From: Actinokineospora iranica | GTDB lineage: Bacteria > Actinomycetota > Actinomycetes > Mycobacteriales > Pseudonocardiaceae | DNA length: 64,000 bases | Direction of reading: 5' to 3' | Assembly: GCF_900101685.1 (NCBI RefSeq) | Contig: NZ_FMZZ01000005.1 | Coordinates: forward strand, 124,001 to 188,000 | In this document: piece after piece, positions 51,783 through 60,096 of the stretch | Layout: each line of letters opens with the position of its first letter | How positions within the stretch are numbered: position 1 is the first letter of the stretch | Notes under the pieces: generated by a model | Database searches by the model: none | What the model was told of the DNA's origin: nothing | Seen by the model: the letters and a program-made list of their open reading frames with translations, nothing else | Translations under genes and position numbers: made by a program

Positions 51783-52211
51783 GTGCCCGACGAGTTGGTG
51801 GTGTCCAGAACGCTGGTGATCCCGGCGACCGAACTGCGCGAGCGGTTCTCCCGGTCGTCCGGCCCCGGCGGCCAGGGCGTGAACACCGCCGACAGCCGCG
51901 TAGAACTCTCCTTCGACGTCGAGAACTCCCCCTCGATCCCAGCGCACCTGCGCACCCGAATACTCAACCGCCTGGCGAACCGCCTAGTAGACGGCGTGAT
52001 CACCATCGCGGCTAGCGAATACCGCGCCCAACTCGCCAACCGCGCCGCCGCCCGCGAACGCATGACCGCGCTCCTGCGCCAAGCCGCCGAACCACCCCCA
52101 CCCACCCGCCGAGACACCAAACCATCCCGCGGCTCCCGCGAACGCAGACTGACGGACAAGAAACGCCGAGCCCAAACCAAACAATCTCGCCGCGTCCGCC
52201 ACGACGACTGA
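51783..52211 (+). CDS. arfB: ArfB/YaeJ-like peptidyl-tRNA hydrolase (ribosome rescue)
   Basis: 142 residues. Carries the release-factor GGQ motif in SSGPGGQGVNTADSRVEL (about 31-48), and the C-terminal tail is rich in Lys/Arg (RRLTDKKRRAQTKQSRRVRHDD), as needed for entering the mRNA channel of stalled ribosomes. No codon-recognition domain, so it hydrolyses peptidyl-tRNA on stalled ribosomes. GTG start with no clear ribosome-binding site; the weak CATCCT 6 bases upstream fits the leaderless layout of this genome. Confidence 0.88.
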   Translation: MPDELVVSRTLVIPATELRERFSRSSGPGGQGVNTADSRVELSFDVENSPSIPAHLRTRILNRLANRLVDGVITIAASEYRAQLANRAAARERMTALLRQAAEPPPPTRRDTKPSRGSRERRLTDKKRRAQTKQSRRVRHDD

Positions 52212-52290
52212 CTTCCATTCAGGGGATGGCCCGGTGGAGCAGCACAGAGCCGCACCCAACCCGGCCAACTTCCCGCTGATCGTCCGAGCT

Positions 52291-52691
52291 GATGATCGCG
52301 AGTTATCCACAGCCCGAGCGCCCCCTCTTCCCCCCGCTGACCTGCGCCGATAGACTGGAGCAGGGCCCGGCCCCAGGGTGGGCGGGGTTTGTTGTGGGGG
52401 CTGTGGGCAGGCAATTGAAGGCTTTTCGCGGGCATGGTGCGGCCTGCCGCACCTGACAGTCATCCGCCAACGGAGCCAACCCTGCCTGGAGTTCGACGGG
52501 GTGGACCAGCGCACCGGCTCCTTCTGTCAACCGGACCCAAAGCTGCCAGGTGCTCGGAGGGCGGAGCAAGGAGGATGACCGCTCTCTGCCAGCCAGGCCC
52601 GGTCCTTCCAGGTGCCAGATGGTGGAGCAGGGAGCAAACCCGCCTTCCTGCCAGGCCGAATCGAGGCTCGCCCGGTGCTCGATGGGGTGGA
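52291..52691 (+). repeat. Dispersed intergenic repeat, copy C
   Basis: Begins GATGATCGCGAGTTATCCACA in nearly the same words as copy A. DnaA box TTATCCACA at 52303-52311, 36 bases, then CGATAGACTGG from 52348. The stem is CGGCCCC (52368-52374) / GGGGCTG (52397-52403): the A-to-G change keeps pairing as a G-U pair. A second hairpin GTGCGGC-ctg-CCGCAC lies at 52438. About 190 extra bases separate the stem from the terminal CTCGATGGGGTGG. Fills most of the 755-base gap before the RES-TIR gene. Confidence 0.8.
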
Positions 52692-52824
52692 GTGGTTTCT
52701 TTGGGGGTGAAGGAAGATCCCTGAACTTGCCGTGGTCGTGGGGCCGAAGGCTCCCCACCCGTCTTTTCCACGACGGGATCTTCCTTCGTAGGGGCCCCGA
52801 AGAAACCACTCCACCCCAGCGAGC
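52677..52824. repeat. 148-bp cruciform (long inverted repeat), copy 2
   Basis: Arms 52677-52720 and 52776-52824. Same sequence as copy 1 apart from a few bases in the right arm and loop; here GGGGTGG pairs exactly with CCACCCC. The remaining 140 bases up to the RES-TIR start contain AGACTGGAGGCAGGG (52936-52950), which resembles the repeat core. Confidence 0.8.
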
Positions 52825-52966
52825 AGACAAGACCCGAGCAGAGCCCCCGGGAAACCATCGAGCAACACTCACCCACCGAGATCCAGCCCTGGCAGGTTCC
52901 TCTCGATCGCCAGCGCGCACCCCTGACCGCACGCCAGACTGGAGGCAGGGCGGGTGAGGAGGCAGT

Positions 52967-54109
52967 GTGTCCGGTCAGCGGCGGCGACCCGCGCGGTTCT
53001 TGGTTCCCGCGGGAAGCCTGCTTTGGCGGGTGCACCCGCGCGACCGAGGTGTTGACGAGTTCGATGTCGTCGGGCCGCGGGCGATGCGGTTCGACAGTCT
53101 TGATGGAGGCTACAGCTGGCTCTACGCCTCGGAATCCGAGGTCACGGCGCTCGCTGAGTGGTTCTTTCCGCACACCTCCCGCAATGGAGGTGGGGTGTTG
53201 ACGGTGCGCCGCCGGGAGGTGGCGGGGATGCAAGTTTCGGCGCTGCGGGTGAGCCGGGATATCGCGGTGGTCTCGTTGCTGTCCGACCGCGACCTCGCCG
53301 CGGCGGGGGTGGACCCGGTGGCGGTCACCGATGGGCCGGAAGGGTTTGTGGGCAGCCGGAAGCACGCCGCCACCCTGCATCGGGAGCTGCCGGAGGCCGC
53401 GGGCATCGTCTGGGCGTCAACCGAGAATCTTCCGCGGCGGACGTTCCTGCTGTTCGGCGACCGGGTTCCGGCGGGCGTGCTGCGGCCGGTGCCGGAATTG
53501 GGCCGCGACCTTGACGACCCGGCGGGGGCCGCGTGGCTCACTGAGACTTTGGCGCCGCTGCGGGCCAGGGTTGCCGCGCCGAAAGGTGAGGGGCCGCTGG
53601 TGTTCGTCAACTATCGCAGCTCTGACGCGCACACCGCCGCCGTGTTGCTCGACAAAACGTTGGCCGCGCGGCTGGGGCCGGACGCGGTGTTCCGGGACAC
53701 CCGCTCGATGACGCCGGGCACGGTTTATCCGCCGCACCTGATGGCGAAAGTGCGGGCAGCGGAGGTGCTGCTCGTCGTCGTCGGGCCGCGGTGGGAGACG
53801 GCGGTCGACGCGAGAACCGGGAAACCGCATCTGGACGACCCGCACGACTGGGTGCGGGTCGAGATCGAGGCCGCGCTGGCGGGCCGGGCGAAAATCATTC
53901 CGGTGTTGGTGGGGGCGCGGGGGACGTTGGCCGTCGACGCGCTGCCGCCGAGTCTCGCCGCGCTGGCGGATCGGCAATTCGCGCAGTTGCAGCACGGGTT
54001 CGCCGAATACGCCGAAAGCTCGGTGACGACCGTGGTCGACCACATTCTGCGCACCACACCGGCACTCGCCGCCGCTGCGCGCGCCTGGACGCGGAAATCC
54101 GCCGGATGA
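52967..54109 (+). CDS. RES-TIR fusion protein, two predicted NAD-consuming domains
   Basis: 380 residues in two domains. Residues about 11-170 fit a RES domain: LLWRVHP (Arg about 21), RFDS (Arg 41), GGYSWLYASESEVTALAEWFF (Tyr about 53, Glu about 64) and GIVWASTENLPRRTFLLFGDRV (Ser about 151), the Arg/Glu/Ser pattern of NAD-phosphorylase or ADP-ribosylating toxins. Residues about 209-360 are a TIR domain: LVFVNYRSSDAHTAAVLLDK at its first strand, VFRDTRSMTPGT as BB loop, VLLVVVGPRW, and the putative catalytic Glu about 299 in DWVRVEIEAAL. GTG start with AGGAGG 5 bases upstream. Each domain is known to target NAD in other proteins; their union in one chain is, as far as I know, unusual. No signal peptide. 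No antitoxin gene is next to it. Confidence 0.75.
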   Translation: MSGQRRRPARFLVPAGSLLWRVHPRDRGVDEFDVVGPRAMRFDSLDGGYSWLYASESEVTALAEWFFPHTSRNGGGVLTVRRREVAGMQVSALRVSRDIAVVSLLSDRDLAAAGVDPVAVTDGPEGFVGSRKHAATLHRELPEAAGIVWASTENLPRRTFLLFGDRVPAGVLRPVPELGRDLDDPAGAAWLTETLAPLRARVAAPKGEGPLVFVNYRSSDAHTAAVLLDKTLAARLGPDAVFRDTRSMTPGTVYPPHLMAKVRAAEVLLVVVGPRWETAVDARTGKPHLDDPHDWVRVEIEAALAGRAKIIPVLVGARGTLAVDALPPSLAALADRQFAQLQHGFAEYAESSVTTVVDHILRTTPALAAAARAWTRKSAG

Positions 54110-54114
54110 CCGGA

Positions 54115-54840
54115 TCAGATCCAGCCGCGCTTCGCCGCGGCCACCCCGGCGGCGAACCGGCTGTCCACGCCCAGCGCCCCGTAGATCGCCTTCACGTGCC
54201 TGCGGACGGTCGTCGTGCTCATGTTCAGCTTCCGCGCGATCGTGTCGTCACTGCCGACCACCATCAGTTCGAGGACCTGCCGCCGCACGGGGGTGAGGAC
54301 TTCCGCGCCGCGGTCGGCGAGGGGGACCGTGAGGGTGGCCGAGTCGGACCAGAGCAGGTCGAACCAGTCGGCGAGCATCGACAGCAGCGGCTCGGACCGC
54401 ACCAGCAGCGCGGTGTCGCCGGACCGGTCGGTGCTGACCAGGGCGATCGCGTCGTCCACGTGCAGCATCCGCACCGGCAGGGTCTGGCGCAGCCGGACCT
54501 CGCCAGCGCCAACGGGTCCAGGGTCGCGCTGGCCGATCTGGTAGATCGTCTGGTAGCGCGCGCCGCCGGTGGGCGCCGCGCCGCGGCGGGACTTGGGGCG
54601 CAGCGGCGAGCGGCCCGTCTCGGTGCCGCGGAAGCGCCGCCGCGCGGCCGAACGCAGTTCCGCGGCCCGGGTGGCGACCTCGGCCGGGTCGTCCAGGGCC
54701 AGCACGCCCTCGACCATGGTCGGCCCGCCCGCCGAGCCGGGCAGCATGGCCCGCACCCGGTCCCAGGTCGCGCACACCTTCTGCTGCCCAGCCCGCTGAC
54801 CTGAGCCAGGGCTGACCAGAGCGGCGTGGGTGTCGTCCAC
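54115..54840 (-). CDS. LuxR-type helix-turn-helix regulator
   Basis: 241 residues. The C-terminal LuxR helix-turn-helix is at about 182-236 (VLTPVRRQVLELMVVGSDDTIARKLNMSTTTVRRHVKAIYGALGV, core SDDTIARKLNMSTTTVRRHV). The N-terminal part has no receiver domain but a domain with VRMLHVDDAIALVSTD and a WFDLLWSDSATL segment, as in TrmB-like regulators. GTG 54840 has AAAGGAG 7 bases upstream. It ends 5 bases from the RES-TIR stop and is divergent from the Hsp70 operon, so it may regulate either. Confidence 0.82.
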   Translation of the reverse strand: MDDTHAALVSPGSGQRAGQQKVCATWDRVRAMLPGSAGGPTMVEGVLALDDPAEVATRAAELRSAARRRFRGTETGRSPLRPKSRRGAAPTGGARYQTIYQIGQRDPGPVGAGEVRLRQTLPVRMLHVDDAIALVSTDRSGDTALLVRSEPLLSMLADWFDLLWSDSATLTVPLADRGAEVLTPVRRQVLELMVVGSDDTIARKLNMSTTTVRRHVKAIYGALGVDSRFAAGVAAAKRGWI

Positions 54841-55143
54841 GGCGCTGCTCCTTTCGACGCGACGCGGTGAGAATCCGCGTTCATCCTGGTATTCGGGGGT
54901 GGGGCGGACCAACGTGACAGTGGCCGGACGATTTCCGCGCCGCGATACTTTTCCGCCTGGCCGGGGGATACCACAAGACGCGCCCGGGTGGAAGGAATTC
55001 GGCTCCGGCCGGCAGGTTGCCGTCATCGACCCGGGGGTGGCCTTGACTGTCAGCTACAACTGGGAAAGCTCTGCCACGCCCGTGGTGGCGAGTTCCCCTC
55101 CGACGGCGGAAATCGAGAGGCCGGTGTCCGAGAAGTGTCTGAT
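54841..55143. other. Intergenic region before the Hsp70 operon
   Basis: 303 bases between the divergent LuxR regulator and the GrpE-like gene. TTGACT at 55043-55048 with AAAGCT 16 bases on (55065-55070) could be an operon promoter. Nothing else recognisable; no HAIR/HspR-type repeat (CTTGAGT-N7-ACTCAAG) was seen. Confidence 0.4.
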
Positions 55144-55797
55144 GTGGACGGATCAATCGATGTCGCGCCGCCCGACGCGGCTGCCGAGAAGGTGAGCGCG
55201 CCCGATTCCACAACCGGCGACAGCGCCAATAGCCAGGCCGAAGACAAGCCGGACAACAGTGCCAGCGAGCAGGCCGCCGACAAAGCTGACGACAAAGCCG
55301 ACGACCTGGCCGCCGCGCTCGCCGAGGCGGCCCGCGCCTACCACCTGCGCGCCGAGGCCAGGGAGCGCGTGATCGACAACCTGCACGCCGAGGTCGAGCG
55401 GCTGCGCGTCGGCGAGCGGAACCTGCTGCTGCGGCCGGTGATCGTGGACCTGCAGAAGCTGCGCGACGACCTGGCCCGCCAGGCCGCCGGGCTGCCGGAG
55501 CAGGTGACCCGCGCGCAGATGGCCGACCTGCTCGACTCGTTCGCGCTGAGCGTCGAGCAGGCCCTCGAACGCTGCGGGACCGTGCCGGTGCGGCCAGAGG
55601 TGGGCGACTCGTTCTCCGCCCGCGCGCACCGCGCGGTCAAGGTCGTCGCCGCCGCGTCGGCCGAAGAGGACGGCACGGTCGCCGCGGTCGTCGCCGACGG
55701 CTACCTCGACACCCGAACCGATCGCGTCACCACCCCGGCGCGGGTCCATGTGCGGCGCTGGACGCCGCCAGCCGAACCGGAGAGCACCGATGTCTGA
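55144..55797 (+). CDS. GrpE-like nucleotide exchange factor
   Basis: 217 residues. Acidic, Asp/Lys-rich N terminus to about residue 55, a long helix (coiled coil, about 60-110), and a C-terminal beta-like part with TRTDRVTTPARVHVRRW, the usual GrpE ending. Likely the exchange factor for the Hsp70-like protein encoded next, with an 8-base overlap. GTG 55144 has GAGAAG about 8 bases upstream; GTG 55135 is an alternative. It is a second, specialised copy and not the housekeeping grpE, which usually lies next to dnaK and dnaJ. Confidence 0.72.
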   Translation: MDGSIDVAPPDAAAEKVSAPDSTTGDSANSQAEDKPDNSASEQAADKADDKADDLAAALAEAARAYHLRAEARERVIDNLHAEVERLRVGERNLLLRPVIVDLQKLRDDLARQAAGLPEQVTRAQMADLLDSFALSVEQALERCGTVPVRPEVGDSFSARAHRAVKVVAAASAEEDGTVAAVVADGYLDTRTDRVTTPARVHVRRWTPPAEPESTDV

Positions 55798-57460
55798 GAC
55801 GAATCTGCGGGTGTTCGGCATCGACCTGGGCACCACCTACTCGGCCATCTCCTATGTGGACGAGACCGGCAGGCCCAGCGTGTGCCGCAACACCGAGAGC
55901 CTGGAGACCACCCCGTCGGTGGTGTTCTTCGAGAACGAGTCCAACGTGGTCGTCGGCTCGGTGGCGAAGAACTCGGCGGTGACGAACCCGGACCGGGTGG
56001 TGTCGCTGATCAAGCGGGAGATGGGCGCCGACGCGCCGCGCATCTTCGACGGCAAGACGCACACCCCGGAGTCGATCTCCGCGCTGATCCTCAAGCAGTT
56101 GGCGCAGGACGCGGCCGAGCACACCGGTTCCGAGGTCAAGCAGGTCGTGATCACCGTGCCCGCGTACTTCGGGATGCTGGAGCGGGACGCGACGAAGAAC
56201 GCCGGGAAGATCGCCGGGCTGGACGTGATCGGCATCGTGCCCGAGCCGGTCGCCGCCGCCTTGCACTATGACGCGACCACCGAGGGCGGCGAGCGCACGA
56301 TCCTGGTCTACGACCTCGGGGGCGGCACGTTCGACACCACGGTCATCCGGGTCACGGCGAACGAGATCACCGTGCTGTGCACCGACGGCGACGACCACCT
56401 CGGCGGCGCGGACTGGGACGCGCGGCTGCGCGAGCACCTGCTCACCCAGTTCGCGCAGCAGGTGCCGCCGGAGGTCGACGTCGAGGACGACGAGGAGTTC
56501 CTGCAGGCGCTGGCGACGATCTCCGAGGAGACCAAGAAGCAGCTTTCCCGGCTGGAGTCGCGGCCGGTGGCGCTGCGCGGCGCGGGCGCGTCGGCGCGCG
56601 TCGATGTCACCCGCGCGCAGTTCGAGGACCTGACCAAGGACCTGCTGGACAAGACCATCGACATCGTGCGGCGCACCCTGGCGACGCTGGCCGAGAAGAG
56701 CCCCGGCACGACGATCGACGACGTGCTGCTGGTCGGCGGCTCGTCGAGTATGCCCGCGGTGGCGCGGCGGCTGAGCGCGGAGTTCGGCTGGACGCCGAAG
56801 CTGCACGACCCGCACCTGGCCGTGACCAAGGGGGCCGCCCTGTTCGCGCTCGGCCGGGTCGTGCACCGCGAGGTGGACGAGGCGCGCGCGCAGGCGGGCA
56901 GCCCCGCCGACGCGGAAACCCTGGTGGCCGAGGCGGTCGACACGGTCGCCGCCCGCACCGGCATCACCTCGGCCCGGTTGCAGGGCCTGGTGAAGGAAAC
57001 GCACAACGTGCTGCCGAAGGCGTTCGGCGTGAAGCTGATCGACACCACCTCGCCGGGGTGGCGCAGCGAGCCGACCCGCGAGTACGTCGAGCACCTGGTG
57101 CACGCCAACGACACGCTGCCCACCGACGACCGCACGCTGACCGCGTACACCGTCGAGCCGGACCAGACCGCGGTGGAGATCGAGCTGTACGAGCAGTCCG
57201 GGGTGGTCGCCGGGCGCGAGCTGAGCGAGAACAAGCCGCTCACCGAGGGCCGGGGCGCGATCGACGGCCTGCCGCCGCTGCCGGAGGGCGCGCCGATCGA
57301 CATCGTGATGCGGGTGGACGACGAGGGCCTGCTCGACCTGTCCGCCACCGAGCGCGGCACCGGCAAGACGCTGCGAATCCAGGTCAGGGTGAGCGTGCTC
57401 AGCGCCGAACAGGTCGAGGAAGCCACGCGCACGGTGTCCGGGTTGACGGTCACCGGCTGA
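55790..57460 (+). CDS. Hsp70-family chaperone (short DnaK-like)
   Basis: 556 residues. ATPase domain at about 1-365 with FGIDLGTTYSAISYVDE (phosphate 1), VYDLGGGTFDTTVI (phosphate 2) and VLLVGGSSSMPAVARRL (adenosine). The substrate-binding beta domain follows (about 390-520). The alpha-helical lid of DnaK (about 100 residues) is missing, so this is a specialised Hsp70. No DnaJ gene is present. ATG start; 8-base overlap with the GrpE-like gene and one-base overlap with the next. Confidence 0.88.
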   Translation: MSETNLRVFGIDLGTTYSAISYVDETGRPSVCRNTESLETTPSVVFFENESNVVVGSVAKNSAVTNPDRVVSLIKREMGADAPRIFDGKTHTPESISALILKQLAQDAAEHTGSEVKQVVITVPAYFGMLERDATKNAGKIAGLDVIGIVPEPVAAALHYDATTEGGERTILVYDLGGGTFDTTVIRVTANEITVLCTDGDDHLGGADWDARLREHLLTQFAQQVPPEVDVEDDEEFLQALATISEETKKQLSRLESRPVALRGAGASARVDVTRAQFEDLTKDLLDKTIDIVRRTLATLAEKSPGTTIDDVLLVGGSSSMPAVARRLSAEFGWTPKLHDPHLAVTKGAALFALGRVVHREVDEARAQAGSPADAETLVAEAVDTVAARTGITSARLQGLVKETHNVLPKAFGVKLIDTTSPGWRSEPTREYVEHLVHANDTLPTDDRTLTAYTVEPDQTAVEIELYEQSGVVAGRELSENKPLTEGRGAIDGLPPLPEGAPIDIVMRVDDEGLLDLSATERGTGKTLRIQVRVSVLSAEQVEEATRTVSGLTVTG

Positions 57461-60096
57461 TGCCGCCGTTCGACCCGAGGGCCTACGAGGACGCGGTGGT
57501 CAAGCCGCTGCGCAGGCGCTCGGTGCGCGACCTGCCCGACGAGCTGGTGTCCCGGTACGCCGTCGACCTGGGCATGTCGGACGCGGAGATCGTCGCCCGG
57601 CTGGCCGAAGTCCGGTCGCACTGGAACAAGAGCGCCGCGTCGACCGGGAAAGCGGCCTCGGTCAAGGCGATCTACAAGGCGTTCCTGGCCGAGGACCTGG
57701 CCCTGCGCGGCGAGCACGGCGACCGGATGCACACGGTCGCCTGGTGGCGGGCGCGTGCCGCCGAGCGGGCCGGGGCGCGCCAAGGCGAGGTCGACGCGCT
57801 CGCGGCGACGCTGCGCGCGCACTTCGGCGTGCTCGGCCTGGTCGCAGCCGGGCAGCTGGCCGCGACCATGCGGGCCACCTCGTCGTCGCTGGCTCCGGAC
57901 GAGGTCGACCAGGCGCTGGCCGCGGCGAACGTCCGGCGGGAAGTCCCGGTGGAGCTGCCGAAGGCCAGTGGCTTGCAGGACACGGTGTACAGGACGCTGC
58001 GGGCCCGGCTCGGGGACGCCCGGGTCGGCAGCGTTGTCGAGCTGCTGCACGGGCCGCCCACCGGTATGCGGCTGCTGCGGCCGGACCGGGTCGTGCCCGT
58101 GCACGGCCTGACCCCGGCCGCGGTGGCCGATGCCGTCGAACGGGCGAACCGGCGCTCCGGCGAGCAGGCCGCGCGGGAGGCGCTGGGCATCCTCAACACC
58201 GCCGCCCGCGCCGGGGTCGACCTGCGTGCCCTGGCGCTGTTCCACCTGCTCGAAGACGTCCGGCAGGCCAGGGCGGACGGCGTGCCGGACGGGGTGCTGG
58301 TGCAGCGGCTGCGCGCGTCCGGGCTGGCCGACGACGAGGCGCGGCTGGCCGTGTTCAGCGTGCTGAACGAGACTGTGCGCGCGCCGGTCGGCGGGCTGGC
58401 CGGGGTCACCGAACTGCTCGCCTCGGGCAAGCTCATCGCGGCGCGGCAGGCGCTGGTGACGGTGTCGGACGCCACCGACGCCGCCGCCGCGCGGGCCGCC
58501 GTCGACCAGCAGGCCGAGCAGGTGCGCCAGTTGCGCGCGCTGGCCCAGGACGCGCTGGCCGCCGGGGACGAGGGCGCGGCGGCGCACCACCTGCGGCAGG
58601 CCGTCGCACTCGCCGGTGACGACGACGAGCTGGCCGCGCAGGTCCTGCGCGTTCCGCTGCCGCCGGTGGCCGAGGTGTCCGCGCGGGTCGACGGGCTCGG
58701 CGCGCGGGTGTCCTGGCGGGCGCCCGCGACGCACCCGGACGACACGGTCTACCGGGTGGTCCGCCAGGCAGGCCGCGCGCCCGGCGACCCCGACGACGGC
58801 TCTGTGGTGCGGGAGGCCGCTGGCGGTTCGGTGTGCGTCGACGCCAAAGCCCCCGCGGGCGCGGTCGGGTACGCGGTGTTCGCGCGGGTCGAGGGCGGCG
58901 CGTGGTCGAAAGCGGCGACGACGACCGTGGACCTTTTGCCTGCCGCACACGACATACAACTGTCCTCTGTGGATGGAAAGGTGGACGCCCAGTGGCAGGT
59001 CCACCCGGACGCGGTCGCGGTGGAGGTGCGCCGCGACGGGGCCGATAACCCCGTGCGCCTGGGCGGCAAGACGTCGTTTGTCGACCGGCCGGGCAGCGGG
59101 GATCACGTCTACACCTTCGCCGTGGCCTACCGCGGCGCGGACGGGGCGCTGCTGTGGTCGGCGAAAACGTCGGCCCGCGCGGGAAACCGAGGCCGTGCGC
59201 GGGCGGTGTCCGCGCTGAGGATCACCGCCGTGCCCAGCGACGCGGGCGCCCGGGTGGCGATCACCTGGCGGCACACGGAAGGCGTCGAAGTCACCGTGCG
59301 GCGGGCGGACCGGCCCGCGCCGTGGGCGTTCGGCGCGGTCGTGACCGCGGCGGCGGTGGACGGGCACGGTGAGCCGGTGCGCGGCGCGGTCGCCGACCGC
59401 GGCGAGTGGCGCACCCTCACCGCGGACGTGCCGGTCGGGCGGTTCTTCTACGTCCCGTTCACCCACGGCCCGGCGGGCATGATCCGCGGGCACGAGGACG
59501 TGCTGGGCGTCGCGCCGCCCGTCGCCGACCTGCGCTGCGAACGGCTCGGGCCCGATGTCGTCGTGTCCTGGACGTGGCCCGCGAACACCGGCACCGCGGA
59601 CGTGCGGTGGACCGGCGGCTTCCGGCGGATCACCCGGCACGAGTACCAGAGCGAGGGCGGCTGCCGCGTCCACTGTGGAACCGGCGCGGTCACGATCGCC
59701 GTCTCCGGTGTCGTCCCGACCCCCGGCGGTGATTCGGTGTCCGCGCCGGTCGAACTCACGCTCGGCGCGCGCCCGCCCGCGGTCGCCTACACCGTCTCGC
59801 TTGCCCGCAGGCCGCTGGTCGGCGGCGGCACGGTCCGCGTCCGGCTTACCGCGGACCAGGAAATCCCCGACTGCACGGTCCTCGTCGTCGCCGCCCCCGG
59901 CCTGGTGATGCCGCTGCGCGCCGACCAAGGCCAAGTGCTGCTGCGGCAAACCCAAGACCTGCCCGCTGGCGACCCGGTCGACCTGGTCGCCGACTTGCCC
60001 AAGCTGCGCAAGCCGTTCTGGGTCCGCTGTTTCCTCGATGAGGGCGCCGCCGCGCGCCTGGTCGACCCGCCCACTCGGCAGATGAAGGTGTCCTGA
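57460..60096 (+). CDS. Large FN3-repeat protein of the Hsp70/GTPase operon
   Basis: 878 residues. The first 400 are helical, Ala/Arg-rich, with no known motif (starts FDPRAYEDAVVKPLRRRSVRDLPDELVSRYAVDLGMSDAEIV; core PRAYEDAVVKPLRRRSVRDL). The rest contains about four fibronectin type III-like units near 400, 490, 580 and 685, each with the pattern of a Trp strand (VSWRAP, AQWQVHP, ITWRHTE, VSWTWPA). No signal peptide. ATG shares one base with the Hsp70 stop and the stop shares one base with the GTPase start. Such chaperone-linked proteins may be adaptors or client-binding scaffolds; role unknown. Confidence 0.75.
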   Translation: MPPFDPRAYEDAVVKPLRRRSVRDLPDELVSRYAVDLGMSDAEIVARLAEVRSHWNKSAASTGKAASVKAIYKAFLAEDLALRGEHGDRMHTVAWWRARAAERAGARQGEVDALAATLRAHFGVLGLVAAGQLAATMRATSSSLAPDEVDQALAAANVRREVPVELPKASGLQDTVYRTLRARLGDARVGSVVELLHGPPTGMRLLRPDRVVPVHGLTPAAVADAVERANRRSGEQAAREALGILNTAARAGVDLRALALFHLLEDVRQARADGVPDGVLVQRLRASGLADDEARLAVFSVLNETVRAPVGGLAGVTELLASGKLIAARQALVTVSDATDAAAARAAVDQQAEQVRQLRALAQDALAAGDEGAAAHHLRQAVALAGDDDELAAQVLRVPLPPVAEVSARVDGLGARVSWRAPATHPDDTVYRVVRQAGRAPGDPDDGSVVREAAGGSVCVDAKAPAGAVGYAVFARVEGGAWSKAATTTVDLLPAAHDIQLSSVDGKVDAQWQVHPDAVAVEVRRDGADNPVRLGGKTSFVDRPGSGDHVYTFAVAYRGADGALLWSAKTSARAGNRGRARAVSALRITAVPSDAGARVAITWRHTEGVEVTVRRADRPAPWAFGAVVTAAAVDGHGEPVRGAVADRGEWRTLTADVPVGRFFYVPFTHGPAGMIRGHEDVLGVAPPVADLRCERLGPDVVVSWTWPANTGTADVRWTGGFRRITRHEYQSEGGCRVHCGTGAVTIAVSGVVPTPGGDSVSAPVELTLGARPPAVAYTVSLARRPLVGGGTVRVRLTADQEIPDCTVLVVAAPGLVMPLRADQGQVLLRQTQDLPAGDPVDLVADLPKLRKPFWVRCFLDEGAAARLVDPPTRQMKVS

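Noticed and set aside
42297..52311. DnaA boxes as a chromosomal replication origin
   Set aside because: Single boxes in three dispersed repeats, without dnaA, dnaN or an AT-rich unwinding region.
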